This document shows positions 44,881 through 54,433 of a stretch of 64,000 bases of DNA, one piece after another; the first letter of the stretch is position 1; every line of letters begins with the position of its first letter. Below the pieces are notes generated by a model. That model had not been told where the DNA came from, did no database searches, and worked only from the letters and a program-made list of their open reading frames with translations. A program made the position numbers and the translations under genes. The stretch is from positions 74,726 through 138,725 of the forward strand of contig NZ_CP045722.1 in NCBI RefSeq assembly GCF_009646115.1. Reading direction: 5' to 3'. Origin of the DNA: Pantoea eucalypti. GTDB taxonomy: Bacteria; Pseudomonadota; Gammaproteobacteria; Enterobacterales; Enterobacteriaceae.

Positions 44881-46098
44881 ATGCTCTCCACCCTTATATA
44901 TCGCAGCCAGCTTGTGGCTTCTGTCTCGCCAGAGAGATTACTGGCGCTGGTGGAACGCGCCAGTATTAAAAATGCCGAGGCTGAGGTCACTGGAATCCTG
45001 CTCTATGATGGGCAGTACTTTTTTCAGGTGCTGGAAGGAAAAGTCGATAATGTCCAGACTGTCTTCCAGCGTATCTGTCAGGATGATCGACACTTTAATC
45101 TGATTGAGCTGATGCGAGATTATGCGCCCGCACGTCGCTTTGGAAATGCTGGTATGGCCCTGTTTGATTTACGTGACTATCCGCAACATGCCGTGGTGGA
45201 TGCCCTGCTTAAGCGAGTGACTCTGAGTGATGAGCGCATCAAACAAGACCGGGTAGTAAAGTTCCTGCGTTCTTTCGTCGAAGGACGTGATAAAGCGACG
45301 TTTATTGAGATCGATCCCGCCAGTCTATGGACGCTGACTTTACCTCTTAAACAAGACGTTCAGCCCGCCGGGCAACAGACTTCCGGGCAGCGCTGTGAAT
45401 TTGCGCTCCAGCCAATTGTCGATGCAACAAATCGTCAGATTGTTTCCTGTGAAGCCCTGATACGCGGCCCACATGGCGCCCCACCCGCCGACTATTTTTC
45501 ACAATTGCAGGAGAACGAGCGATACCAGGCTGATCTGCACTCTAAAGCCTACGCTTTCAAGCTGGCCAGACACCTGGGATTGCGGGAGCTGACGCTCTCC
45601 GTCAATCTCCTGCCCATGTCGCTGGTCGTGATCGATCATGCGGTAGACCATCTTATCCAGCAAATCATTCAGCAAGGATTGCGACCTGAGCAGGTCGTGA
45701 TTGAGGTGACGGAAGATGAGATCATTTCGCGCTTTGACGAGTTTCAGTCTGCCGTACAGCAACTTAAAGCTGCCGGAATCAGTCTGGCGCTGGACGATTT
45801 TGGCGCCGGTTTCGCAGGCCTGTCACTGTTAGCCGATTTTCAGCCCGACAAAGTTAAAATTGATCGCAAACTCATCACCGATATTCACCGTAGCGGCCCT
45901 CGCCAGGCGATAGTATTGGCCATTCTTAAATGCTGCCAGGCGCTGGAGATCACGGTCATCGCGGAAGGAGTAGAAAAAATTGAAGAGTGGCTCTGGCTGG
46001 AAGGTGCTGGCGTTCGCTATTACCAGGGGTTTCTGTTTGCCCGCCCGGCCCTGAATGCGCTGCCTGCAGTAAGCTGGCCATCGCGCCGCCCGGACTGA
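44881..46098 (+). CDS. BLUF-EAL photoreceptor with intact EAL residues (BluF-like)
   Basis: 405 residues from the ATG at 44881, giving the standard BLUF start (MLSTLIYRS); the frame also opens at 44857. The BLUF domain (residues 1-95) has flavin-binding Y7, N31 and Q49. The EAL domain (about 165-400) keeps E191 (CEALIRG), an Asn in SVNLLP, E in VEVTEDE, D305-D306 in LDDFGAGF, K in KVKIDRK and E in AEGVEK, so c-di-GMP hydrolysis is plausible. E. coli BluF, by contrast, has a degenerate EAL domain and acts by relieving BluR repression. A terminator follows. Blue light control of c-di-GMP is inferred. Confidence 0.93.
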   Translation: MLSTLIYRSQLVASVSPERLLALVERASIKNAEAEVTGILLYDGQYFFQVLEGKVDNVQTVFQRICQDDRHFNLIELMRDYAPARRFGNAGMALFDLRDYPQHAVVDALLKRVTLSDERIKQDRVVKFLRSFVEGRDKATFIEIDPASLWTLTLPLKQDVQPAGQQTSGQRCEFALQPIVDATNRQIVSCEALIRGPHGAPPADYFSQLQENERYQADLHSKAYAFKLARHLGLRELTLSVNLLPMSLVVIDHAVDHLIQQIIQQGLRPEQVVIEVTEDEIISRFDEFQSAVQQLKAAGISLALDDFGAGFAGLSLLADFQPDKVKIDRKLITDIHRSGPRQAIVLAILKCCQALEITVIAEGVEKIEEWLWLEGAGVRYYQGFLFARPALNALPAVSWPSRRPD

Positions 46099-46100
46099 CT

Positions 46101-46135
46101 AAAGAGGAGAGCGTTCCTTTTATCTCTCCTCTTTT
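46101..46135 (+). terminator. Terminator of the first BLUF-EAL gene
   Basis: AAAGAGGAGA / TCTCCTCTTT stem of 10 bp with a 14-base loop, followed by T. Confidence 0.7.
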
Positions 46136-46272
46136 ACTCAGAGTTTGACCCGGCTCACACCTCCCCGCTGCAAATTGCAAAAGCTGTGCCATGCTTTATT
46201 CATCTGGCAGCCAACAGGCAAAACAGATATTCATCACGTCCCTGGATAACAACCGAAATTGGGAGAATCACC

Positions 46273-46482
46273 ATGAACGAAGATCGCATCAGCGGTAACT
46301 GGAAGCAGTTCAAAGGTAAGGTTAAGGAAAAATGGGGTGATCTTACGGATGATGATATGACCGTTGTCGAAGGGAAGCGTGATCAACTGGTCGGTAAAAT
46401 TCAGGAACGCTATGGCTACGAAAAAGATCGTGCTGAAAAAGAAGTGAAAGATTGGGAAGACTCCAATAAGTATCACTGGTAA
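46273..46482 (+). CDS. yjbJ: CsbD family stress protein YjbJ
   Basis: 69 residues, nearly matching E. coli YjbJ: NWKQFKGKVKEKWGDLTDDDM then EGKRDQLVGKIQERYG and a KEVKDW tail. CsbD proteins are highly expressed general-stress proteins of unknown mechanism. The ATG at 46273 is preceded by GGAGAATCACC; a longer frame begins at 46186. It lies between the BLUF-EAL gene and the BluR-like gene. Confidence 0.93.
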   Translation: MNEDRISGNWKQFKGKVKEKWGDLTDDDMTVVEGKRDQLVGKIQERYGYEKDRAEKEVKDWEDSNKYHW

Positions 46483-46680
46483 TGCGTTCTGAATCGCCGG
46501 GCGTTACAGCGCCCGGCACCTGCTTTGATTTCCCTCAATCCTTATTCACCCGACTTAATGTCAACTGCGCCTGATGCGGGCAGTGATTATGGAAATGATT
46601 ATTTCTTTATTTGCCGATGAAGCGCATACTGCGACTCTCGTCCCTGAACATGGGACCTCAAAATCGTCCGGATATTACCT

Positions 46681-47445
46681 ATGCCTCACCACACTACCGA
46701 CACCGTATGTGGCCTTGTCGGTGTTCTTCCTGAAACTCTGCGTCGCTGGCGCCGTGCCGGGCTAATCACGCCACCGGGTCCTGCTGGCTACTCAGATAAT
46801 CAGCTCACGCGTGCGCTATGTGTGCGTGAAATGACGTCAGGAGGTCATACGTTGTTCGATATCCATACGGCAATTAACTGGCCCAACGTGGCACTGTCAG
46901 GCGGGTGGGCTTGTCGCGAAGAGGATATTTTGCAGTTGCTGGCCAATAATCCAGATGCTGATATCGATCGCGAACTTCAAATGATGAACACCGACTACTG
47001 TGGTGACGATTACGTTAATTGCTACCTGCGACCCCTTAACCTCTGGCTGCGCGCTGACCTGAGTGATGGAGCGGATATGCGTCTGCAACGCTTTCATGCC
47101 GCGGTTGTCGCGCAATGGGAGCGCCTGTCTCTGGCAGCCCGTCGACGCAGCACGGTTCCCTTGTTCCTGGAAGCGGTCAGCGTTACAGATGAAACAGAGA
47201 TCTGGATGGAGGCGATACGGCTTAATGGACAGGGTTTTCGGGTTGAAGTGGCCGCAGTCGCTTCTGGTCAACCCGCCGTGGCACAATGTCGTTTTGAACA
47301 TCATCTGATGTGGTGTGGTGATGGGATTAGTGCCTCAATGAAGGCGGCATTCAATGCCAGTCTTGAAGCGGGTAAACCCATCATGCTGACTGGCACTAAC
47401 ATCGATTTGCAGTCGCAAAATAATCTTATCTTTGCCAGCGCCTGA
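46681..47445 (+). CDS. MerR family regulator of the BluR/MlrA type
   Basis: 254 residues. The N-terminal MerR helix-turn-helix is recognisable (VGVLPETLRRWRRAGLI) but degenerate after the wing (TRALCVREMTSGG). The C-terminal ~120 residues follow BluR of E. coli (HAAVVAQWERLSLAARR ... IWMEAIRLNGQGF). In E. coli BluR represses the small-gene operon ycgZ-ymgA-ariR-ymgC and is released by BluF in blue light. Its location near two BLUF-EAL genes and an AriR-like frame makes the same circuit likely here. The degenerate wing may alter its DNA target. Confidence 0.85.
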   Translation: MPHHTTDTVCGLVGVLPETLRRWRRAGLITPPGPAGYSDNQLTRALCVREMTSGGHTLFDIHTAINWPNVALSGGWACREEDILQLLANNPDADIDRELQMMNTDYCGDDYVNCYLRPLNLWLRADLSDGADMRLQRFHAAVVAQWERLSLAARRRSTVPLFLEAVSVTDETEIWMEAIRLNGQGFRVEVAAVASGQPAVAQCRFEHHLMWCGDGISASMKAAFNASLEAGKPIMLTGTNIDLQSQNNLIFASA

Positions 47446-47516
47446 GCACCGTCACCTTTTCACCAGCCGGCACTTAAAAGGCGGAAACAGCCTTTGCCGT
47501 CTCCGCCCTGTTCATA

Positions 47517-48005
47517 TTATTGATGTTCCAGCGTACGCTGACCGCCGATTGCAATCGGGATACGTCGCGGTTTCTCACTCTCTGGTATTTCCTGGAGCAG
47601 ATCGATATTGAGCAATCCTTCCGCCAGGCTGGCTTCAGTCACTTTTATATGCTCCGGAATAGAAAAGCTCAGCTGGAAATCGTGCCGGGAAATGCCGCGA
47701 TGTATCCAGCGGCCACTCTCTTTGTCGGCCTCATCGGATGCGTGCTGAGATGCTTGTTCTCTGTGCCCCGCGACTGAAAGCCGATCGCCACGTAACTCAA
47801 TCTCCAGTTCATGCTCTTTCCAGCCCGGTACGCTAACGGTCAACGCATAGCGGTTTTCCTCAACATGCTTAAGATCATAAGCAGGAACAGAGCTTACCGG
47901 ACTGTCGCCAGTAAGCTGACTAAACAACTTATCGATGCGATTAAAGCGGTCTGAAAAAACTGAATCAGACAGGGAGGGGAAAACAGAAACGTGTTGTACT
48001 GACAT
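47517..48005 (-). CDS. Small heat-shock protein (Hsp20/alpha-crystallin)
   Basis: 162 residues from ATG 48005, preceded by GGAG. The alpha-crystallin core starts with YALTVSVPGWKEHELEIELRGDRLSVAGH (about residues 45-75) and ends with a beta-sheet segment, with a C-terminal I-x-I-like RRIPIAI motif for oligomer contacts. It belongs to the IbpA/IbpB group of ATP-independent chaperones that hold unfolded proteins. Its presence suggests heat and stress protection carried on the plasmid. Confidence 0.93.
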   Translation of the reverse strand: MSVQHVSVFPSLSDSVFSDRFNRIDKLFSQLTGDSPVSSVPAYDLKHVEENRYALTVSVPGWKEHELEIELRGDRLSVAGHREQASQHASDEADKESGRWIHRGISRHDFQLSFSIPEHIKVTEASLAEGLLNIDLLQEIPESEKPRRIPIAIGGQRTLEHQ

Positions 48006-48180
48006 AGTGATAATCTCCTGAACAGGTTCATCCAAAAGTTCATCTGACCGGTAACACACTCCCAGTCAACTTCCGAAATAGGGTTGTTAAGTCAGTTTTC
48101 AAGCCAGAAACTGGATTTTTTTATTGTTATCATACAGCCGGTTATTGCAGGGAATAACACTAAGGGCGATAACACAGCGT

Positions 48181-48420
48181 CTATTTCTTACTCTGGGGTG
48201 AAAGAACGAAATGGGGATGGCGGCCAGCCAATAATAATAGCAACTCATATTCGCCCTGACTTAATAACGTTGGATTGCCTGCAGCTTCTTTGGTTTGCCA
48301 GACTCTCAGGCTAAGGTCAAAACGCTCAGCAGCACTCTGCTGCGACAGGCCGGCGGCAAGACGAAGTTCACGCACGTTACTCTGGACAACCACAGGCGAC
48401 TGGGGGGGACGGTTAACCAA
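48181..48420 (-). CDS. Small helix-turn-helix regulator
   Basis: 79 residues from a TTG start, justified by AAGGAG seven bases upstream. An XRE-like helix-turn-helix is visible: VRELRLAAGLSQQSAAERFDLSLRVWQTKEAAG. The rest is a hydrophobic helix LLLLLAGRHPHFVLSP. Small XRE-type proteins of this kind act as regulators or antitoxins; no toxin gene is adjacent. It lies divergent to nothing obvious, 240 bp from Hsp20. Confidence 0.7.
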   Translation of the reverse strand: MVNRPPQSPVVVQSNVRELRLAAGLSQQSAAERFDLSLRVWQTKEAAGNPTLLSQGEYELLLLLAGRHPHFVLSPQSKK

Positions 48421-48787
48421 ACAAAGACTCCTTCAACACGATGAAACGAAAACGCACAGCGCTTCGCGATTGACTGAGCGAAGCGATCTGAAAGCGGTGA
48501 GGACGACAAGACCAGAGAATAATTGACTATTTTGAATAAATGTCAAATTTTCAGACTTAAGATTCAGACATAAATTTTTTAAGCGAAGCGGCATATTTCA
48601 GCTCATCGGCGATTTTTCTATTTCGTTAGAGTGCTTTATTCTTCCCGCCAGGAATTATCCTGTTATTTGCCTTAAGGTCCATTCAGGGATTAATCCGCTA
48701 CCTCATTACGCCTTTCTTCATCAGGATAGATGCTTAGCTTGAGAATTATGTTCAGGCTGCTTCATTGAAACCAGAGGAGGATAATAA
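48421..48787. other. Intergenic region before the DUF3606 gene
   Basis: About 370 bp, AT-rich, with no frame or motif I recognise beyond the ribosome site of the gene to the left. Confidence 0.5.
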
Positions 48788-48988
48788 ATGAAAAATCCTA
48801 TCCAGCGTCGCTCGCCTGATGATTTGTCACAGGTGGAAATTCGCGAACAGTGGCAAATCACTTACTGGACCCAGGAATTAGGTACAACACAGGAAAGGCT
48901 GACGCGCGCTATCCGGGAGGGGGGGCCGCAGACAGAACAGGTCCGGGACTGGCTTGAGCAAAATCCGCCGCCACGCCGTCCAACATAA
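48788..48988 (+). CDS. DUF3606 protein
   Basis: 66 residues, ATG preceded by AGGAGGATAATA. The sequence RRSPDDLSQVEIREQWQITYWTQELGTTQERLTRAI matches the DUF3606 pattern (helix with W-x2-Y-W-T-x-x-L/F-G). These small proteins occur in many Proteobacteria near stress genes; function unknown. It forms its own short unit. Confidence 0.85.
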   Translation: MKNPIQRRSPDDLSQVEIREQWQITYWTQELGTTQERLTRAIREGGPQTEQVRDWLEQNPPPRRPT

Positions 48989-49530
48989 TCCCAGAGGGCT
49001 AAAAGTTTAATAAATCCTGACTGAAGCGCTGGTTTTCCGCCAGCCATGCGGTGGGTTGACCTGCATCAGACAGCGTTATGCTGACAGGTCACATCTGCCG
49101 TTCAAAATCACATCCTGGCTTTTGCTTAGTGTTTTTATGCGGTTACCTGTCCTTCGACCCGCAAGTTGCCATTGCTCTGCATGTAAACGTTGTGCTTCGG
49201 TGTAAAATTGCCTTTTAAATAATATTAACCATCCTGAATGCTTATTCATCTCATGATGACAGATAAACATTAGCCCTTCTTAAAATTACCTTTTTTATTT
49301 ATAAAATGAAGAAGCTCAAATAGTCTCATGCCTCTTCGATTAAATTTTCAAATCGTAAACACGCTTTTAATGCGTTAAAGAAAATATTAAGAGACACCCA
49401 GTGCATAGTCCCTTATCATTAAGTTGAAAATAAAAATCACACTCTATTTCCTGCCGCCCGAATCACATTTCGTTCCGGACAGTTTTCTTTTTTTCGCACT
49501 GTAATCAGCCGGTGCGGGGGTTCTACACAC
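48989..49530. other. Intergenic region before the GAF-GGDEF-EAL gene
   Basis: About 540 bp of AT-rich sequence. A minus-strand frame of 64 codons at 49076-49270 lacks a ribosome site. The 5' part holds a few short inverted sequences but no terminator I trust. Confidence 0.5.
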
Positions 49531-51315
49531 ATGCTTAACAATCCAGACGGCGACAACGAGCGCCGAGGACGCGCTTTACAGGCTCTGCGCGCCCCAGATG
49601 AAAGCCGCGACGAGGTTCTGCGGAAGTTTGTCCGGCTAGCCAGTCAGGCCCTGGGTATCCCGGGCAGCTTTATCTCGGTGCTGGATGATGAATTTCAAAC
49701 AGTACAGGCATCACACAATTTTGATCTGCAACGCTCAACCCGCGCAGATTCACTCTGCCGCCACGTGGTTGACAGTGACAGTGCCGTTATTGTGCCTGAT
49801 ACGTATCATGACGCGCGTTTTGTCACCCATCCTCTGATTACGGGCTCGCCCTTTATTCGCTTTTATGCCGGTGTGCCACTGAAAACCCGCGACGGTATGA
49901 TTCTGGGCACACTCTGTGTTACCGACACCCAGCCACAGGCATTTGCGAGTGAGCAAGTGACGATATTGACGTTGCTCTCCACACTGGTGATGTCATTCCT
50001 GGAAGCCTGGCACTCGGCGGGTTTTACCGATCCGGTGACCGGACTGCCCAATCGTCAACGCCTGATACGGGATTTGCAGTATCTGGCCCTGGCCGGCGAT
50101 ACGACGCCACGCCGTCTGGTTCTGATTGACTGCATTGATATGTCACGCGCTTACGAACTGGCCCGGACCATGGGAATGACACCGGTCGAAAGTCTGCTAA
50201 AAGATATGGCTACCCTATTACCGCTGCGCCTGCGCCCGGCAGTTGGCGAGATGATCTATACCGTGGCAACGGGCCGGTTTGCTATCCTGACGCGAGCGGA
50301 CAGCCGGCTCAGTGCTGCCTGGGTAGCCGGTCGTCTGGAGGGTATCAGCGCAGACATGGATGAAGGTCTGTCGGTCGCACTGACTCCCCATACTGGTGAA
50401 ACGGGATTTGTTGCCGGCCATCTGCCAGCATCAGAAATATTACGTCGCGCGGTTAGTGCATTGAATGAAGCTGTTGGCCGTGGGCTGCCTTCTCAGTGCT
50501 TTAATATTGCATCGGAAACCCAGCGTTCAGAAGATTTCATGCTGATGACCGATCTTAAAACGGCGTTACGTGAAAATACCGGGCTTTACATGGTCTATCA
50601 GCCGAAAATTTGTCTGCAAAGTGGTAAACCGGTGGGTCTGGAAGCACTTATCCGCTGGCAACATCCCAGCCGGGGAGAGCTCTCACCCGCTGCATTTATC
50701 CCGCTGGCTGAACAGACCGATCTACTCTCTGTATTGACCATCTGGATTATCGATCAAGCGGTCGAACGTCTCAGCAGGCTGCGTAATAACTGTATCCAGT
50801 TGCCCTTGACCATAAACGTTAGTGTGCGCGACTTTGCGCGTGAGGGATTCGCTTCAGCGCTGGAAAGCAAGATGCTGAAATCTAAACTTCCGACTTCTCT
50901 GCTGGGCATCGAATGTCTGGAGACCGAACGTATTCTCGAAAGCCCCACCGCTCTGCGCGGGCTGGAGATGCTAAGGGAACGAGGATTCAAAATTTCACTC
51001 GACGATTTTGGCGCCGGCTACAGTAACATCAGTTATCTGCGCCGTATGCCGCTGGATGTGATTAAGCTGGATCGCTCCCTGATCAGTGAACTGTCCTCAG
51101 ATACCGCTTCACGCATCATTGCCCGTAGCATTATCGCGATGCTCAAAGAGCTGGATTATACCGTGGTGGCTGAAGGGGTAGAGTGTCCGGACGCGGTGTC
51201 ATCCCTGACTGAATATGGTTGCGATCAGGCTCAGGGGTATTTCTATTCAAAGCCGCTACGCGAAGAAGCTCTCGATCACTGGCTTCACTGGAAGCTACGT
51301 GGCGAGTGCCATTAA
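49531..51315 (+). CDS. GAF-GGDEF-EAL cyclic-di-GMP phosphodiesterase
   Basis: 594 residues. GAF domain (about residues 25-155, with FVRLASQALGIPGSFISVLD and FYAGVPLKTRDGMILGTLCVTD), a degenerate GGDEF domain (about 165-325; TDPVTGLPNRQRL is kept, but the active loop reads ATGRF instead of GGDEF), and an EAL domain (about 345-585) that keeps E371 (LEALIRW), N in TINVSVRDF, E in CLETER, LDDFGAGYSN, K in VIKLDRS and E in AEGVE. It should hydrolyse c-di-GMP, perhaps controlled by a ligand of the GAF domain. No transmembrane segment. A perfect 26-bp palindrome follows. Confidence 0.93.
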   Translation: MLNNPDGDNERRGRALQALRAPDESRDEVLRKFVRLASQALGIPGSFISVLDDEFQTVQASHNFDLQRSTRADSLCRHVVDSDSAVIVPDTYHDARFVTHPLITGSPFIRFYAGVPLKTRDGMILGTLCVTDTQPQAFASEQVTILTLLSTLVMSFLEAWHSAGFTDPVTGLPNRQRLIRDLQYLALAGDTTPRRLVLIDCIDMSRAYELARTMGMTPVESLLKDMATLLPLRLRPAVGEMIYTVATGRFAILTRADSRLSAAWVAGRLEGISADMDEGLSVALTPHTGETGFVAGHLPASEILRRAVSALNEAVGRGLPSQCFNIASETQRSEDFMLMTDLKTALRENTGLYMVYQPKICLQSGKPVGLEALIRWQHPSRGELSPAAFIPLAEQTDLLSVLTIWIIDQAVERLSRLRNNCIQLPLTINVSVRDFAREGFASALESKMLKSKLPTSLLGIECLETERILESPTALRGLEMLRERGFKISLDDFGAGYSNISYLRRMPLDVIKLDRSLISELSSDTASRIIARSIIAMLKELDYTVVAEGVECPDAVSSLTEYGCDQAQGYFYSKPLREEALDHWLHWKLRGECH

Positions 51316-51324
51316 ACTGGCCTG

Positions 51325-51350
51325 AACGCGATCTGATATCAGATCGCGTT
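51325..51350. repeat. Perfect 26-bp palindrome after the phosphodiesterase gene
   Basis: AACGCGATCTGATATCAGATCGCGTT is fully self-complementary and lies 9 bp after the stop codon. There is no long T-run, so its role as a terminator is uncertain. Confidence 0.75.
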
Positions 51351-51512
51351 TCGCACATCTGGTCCTCTCAAACACCCTCACATTCATTTATTCAAAATAA
51401 TTGAATTACTTCAGCAAATATTAGCTATTTTAGTCCGGCATGATCTTGCCTATGATTCATTACATCGAGGCAAAACGCCTCTCCCTGAATGAAAATGCTG
51501 AGGATTCTGCCC

Positions 51513-51719
51513 ATGAAAACAATCAAAAATTTCGTTGCTGTTACCGCACTACTGATTTCTTTTAGTAGTTTTGCAGAGAGTATTACCGCTACTGCTTCGA
51601 CATTGGATGCTGCTGAAGCGAAAGTCGCGTCGCTGGCCAAAGATGCTGGTGCATCTTATAAAATCACCGGCGCACGCGTTGATAACCGTGCCTACGTCTC
51701 TGCTGAGCTGATTAAATAA
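51513..51719 (+). CDS. DUF1471 periplasmic protein (BhsA/McbA family)
   Basis: 68 residues from ATG 51513, behind GAGG; the frame opens at 51489. The signal peptide is MKTIKNFVAVTALLISFSSFA, cleaved about residue 21. The mature part AESITATASTLDAAEAKVASLAKDAGASYKITGARV (in short: DUF1471 alpha/beta fold with AKDAGASYKITGARVD) matches BhsA/YahO/McbA-type proteins, which respond to stress and influence biofilm formation. A terminator follows. Confidence 0.9.
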   Translation: MKTIKNFVAVTALLISFSSFAESITATASTLDAAEAKVASLAKDAGASYKITGARVDNRAYVSAELIK

Positions 51720-51742
51720 CGTTTATCAGGTTAATACGACGA

Positions 51743-51770
51743 GGCTGCCATTATGGCGGCCTTTTTTACT
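51743..51770 (+). terminator. Terminator of the DUF1471 gene
   Basis: GGCTGCCA-TTA-TGGCGGCC followed by TTTTTTACT. Confidence 0.9.
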
Positions 51771-51970
51771 ATGTAGCAGGCATGCAGTTGTCTGTTCAGT
51801 ATCCGTGTCTTTAATACTGTCAGCGATTATTGAAATCGCTCCATCAATTTGCCGTTACGCTTACTGCCATCTGCTCTGGTGCAGTCTGTGCGACACTGAA
51901 TAAGTAGTGATGAAACATTTATTGAACAATGTTAGCGTGTACCCAACATTCATATAAAGCTGAGCTGCAC

Positions 51971-53158
51971 ATGCTGACTACCATAATTTATCGCAGCCAT
52001 ATTTCTGATGATTTTCCGATCAGAACCATTCCCGCGATGGTCGACAACGCCAACAGAATAAATACGGCTCACGACGTGACCGGCATTTTATTATTTAATG
52101 GTACCCATTTTTTTCAACTGCTTGAAGGTCCGGAAGCGGGCATTCAGGCTGTCTATCAGCGAATTTGCGCCGATCGGCGACACCATAATGTAGTCGAGCT
52201 GATGCGCGATTATGCACCTTACCGCCGCTTTGGTAACGCGGGTATGGCGCTCTTTGACCTGCGTGAACACGATCGCTCATCACTGCTGCAGGCTGTGCTG
52301 GATAAAGGGACGTCAAAATATCGCCTGACCTATGATGATCGGGCACTGCAATTCCTGCGCACGTTCGTAGAGTCACGTGAAAAAGAGAATTACTACGAAG
52401 TTCTCCCGCCAGGTTACTGGGAGTTTATTTCCGAACACAATGATGTACCTGACTCCCGTCCCGAGACAGAAGGCGTCAGTTTCCGTCCAGTGGTCGATCC
52501 CCTGGCTCGTCAGGTCACGGCCATTGAAGCAACCACACTGAGGCCTGCGCATGCTGATGACGCAACAGGGGACCAGCTTTATGCTAACGATCTGGAAACC
52601 GTTAAAGCGACATTTGCCCATGCAGGGCTGGTCTGCCCGGACGGTATGACGCTTTACGTCAGTCTGTTACCGATGACACTGGTGGTGATACCTCAGGCTG
52701 TTGAGCAGATTGTAACCGCCATTCATCAGGCGGGGCTGGTTCCTGAGCAGGTCGTTATCGGCGTAAGTGAAACCGCAGTTATCTCGCAGCTGGAAGATTT
52801 CTCTGAGGCAGTACGCACGCTAAAAGCGGCTGGAATTAGTCTGTCCATCGACAATTTTGGTGACGGTTCCGCAGGATTGTCATTACTGACTCATATTCAG
52901 CCCGACCGCATTCGCATAGATGCTGGTATCACTCGTGACGTCCATCGCAGTGGGCCAAAGCAGGCCGTTGTGCAGGCGATCATCAAATGCTGTTCAGCAC
53001 TGGAGATCAATGTGATTGCCGCAGGGATCGTACAGGCTGAAGAGTGGATGTGGCTGGAGGCCGCAGGTGTGATTAATTTCCAGGGCACGCTGTTCGCTGC
53101 TGCAGGCCGCTACGAAGCCCAGTCTGTCGCCTGGCCCGAATATCGGGAAGCGATATAG
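51971..53158 (+). CDS. BLUF-EAL photoreceptor with degenerate EAL domain
   Basis: 395 residues from ATG 51971 (MLTTIIYRS), as in BluF; the frame also opens at 51929. The BLUF domain keeps Y7, N31 and Q49. The EAL domain has lost its catalytic residues: EAT instead of EAL, IGVSET for IEVTE, IDNFGDG for LDDFGAG, IRIDAGI for the lysine motif, and AAGIV for AEGVE. It therefore probably does not cleave c-di-GMP and, like E. coli BluF, may act by protein contact, for example on the BluR-like regulator. It is similar in length and organisation to the intact paralogue at 44881. Confidence 0.92.
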   Translation: MLTTIIYRSHISDDFPIRTIPAMVDNANRINTAHDVTGILLFNGTHFFQLLEGPEAGIQAVYQRICADRRHHNVVELMRDYAPYRRFGNAGMALFDLREHDRSSLLQAVLDKGTSKYRLTYDDRALQFLRTFVESREKENYYEVLPPGYWEFISEHNDVPDSRPETEGVSFRPVVDPLARQVTAIEATTLRPAHADDATGDQLYANDLETVKATFAHAGLVCPDGMTLYVSLLPMTLVVIPQAVEQIVTAIHQAGLVPEQVVIGVSETAVISQLEDFSEAVRTLKAAGISLSIDNFGDGSAGLSLLTHIQPDRIRIDAGITRDVHRSGPKQAVVQAIIKCCSALEINVIAAGIVQAEEWMWLEAAGVINFQGTLFAAAGRYEAQSVAWPEYREAI

Positions 53159-53373
53159 GGCAAGCTGCCTGAACAGTATCAAGCGGTGCGCCCGGGTGCG
53201 GCCGCTTTGATAACTGTCCTTTAAAGAGTCATTCAGCGCTTTAACCTCATCCCTCTGAACATGCCCTCCCCCACTGCCCTCCGTGTTGTGATATCGGGAA
53301 ACCCGGCCACTTCTTACTGCAATTGTTGATAAATCTCTGGTCTCACTATTCATTCTCGCTAAGATCTCAGAGC

Positions 53374-54433
53374 AACCACTGTAGTGAGAAAAGCTCACCT
53401 TTTAACATCTGCATTGAGAAATCAGCGATAGCAGATCCTTATTTCGTATCAAAATCCATCAGCTAACCACTGTAGCGAGTAGACAGGCCTCATGCAGATT
53501 TTCGGAAACCACTATAGCGAGTAAATGAAAAAAGCATTCAGGGCAACTCAACCACTCTGGCTTTAAACACACCTCAACAGCACCCGTGCACGTTAGTCAT
53601 GCCCTAACCACTGTAGAGAGTAAAAGACGAATCCCCTTCACAATAATGAAAGTTGACTCTTGATTGCATCAATTGTCGCAGTCTGCGGCCTTACAGAAGA
53701 GCTTTTAAGGATGCGATAAAGCATTTTGTCAGCGAAATTCTAAAGGTGGGTATCTTTATTAACGGCTGTAACGAGTAACAATTCAGGGAGAGGTTTAATT
53801 GAAGCTGTTAACAAAAACCTTACCTGGAGAGGCATTAAATGATAGTGAGTAATCACTTTAATCAGGGATTCATTGCCAGGCATAAAAGTCCCTGACAATA
53901 ACAACCACTATGGAGAGTAAGCTAAACAATTCTGCTCCCAATTAACAACCACTGTAGCGAGAACATTTCATTATTGATCGTTGTTATCTGAGCATTAACT
54001 GGCCGTTTTTACGAAAAATTAGCCTGATAACCATTATAGCGAGTAAAGCCTGAGCGCGTCGGAGAGGAAAATCAGAGGATTAAGCAGAAATCAGGAGGGA
54101 CTAACCACTGTAGCGAGTAACATAAAAACTCAAATTTTATCCCGGTAGCGCATCTGGTCTCTCTAACCCAGCGATAGCCAGCCTGAAGCAGACGTAGTAA
54201 CCACTGTAACGAGTGAATAACAGGCCATTGTTTGGTTATCTGGCTTTAACAGACAGGTCCCTATACACAGTGAGTAACCACTGTAGCGAGCATGAAAATC
54301 ACCGGACTCAGTTCAGAAAAAGAGTAAATGACAAGTGAGCATGCTGGCAGCGACGCTATTAAGACAAGATATCTGTTGTTAATCACTGTTCACTAACCAC
54401 TGTAGCGAGTAGCAGTACTCGCTACAGTGGTTA
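53374..54433. repeat. Irregular iteron cluster, right of BLUF-EAL and below rep
   Basis: Twelve copies of a 17-bp sequence with consensus AACCACTGTAGCGAGTA, all on the plus strand, at about 53374, 53465, 53507, 53606, 53761 (degenerate), 53903, 53947, 54029, 54103, 54199, 54276 and 54395, plus one inverted copy at 54417. Spacing is irregular (40-170 bp). They lie downstream of the rep stop codon and likely serve copy-number control by titrating Rep (handcuffing), as in RepFIB and P1. Confidence 0.9.

Noticed and set aside
49076..49270. 64-codon minus-strand frame before the GAF-GGDEF-EAL gene
   Set aside because: No ribosome site and no recognisable motif.
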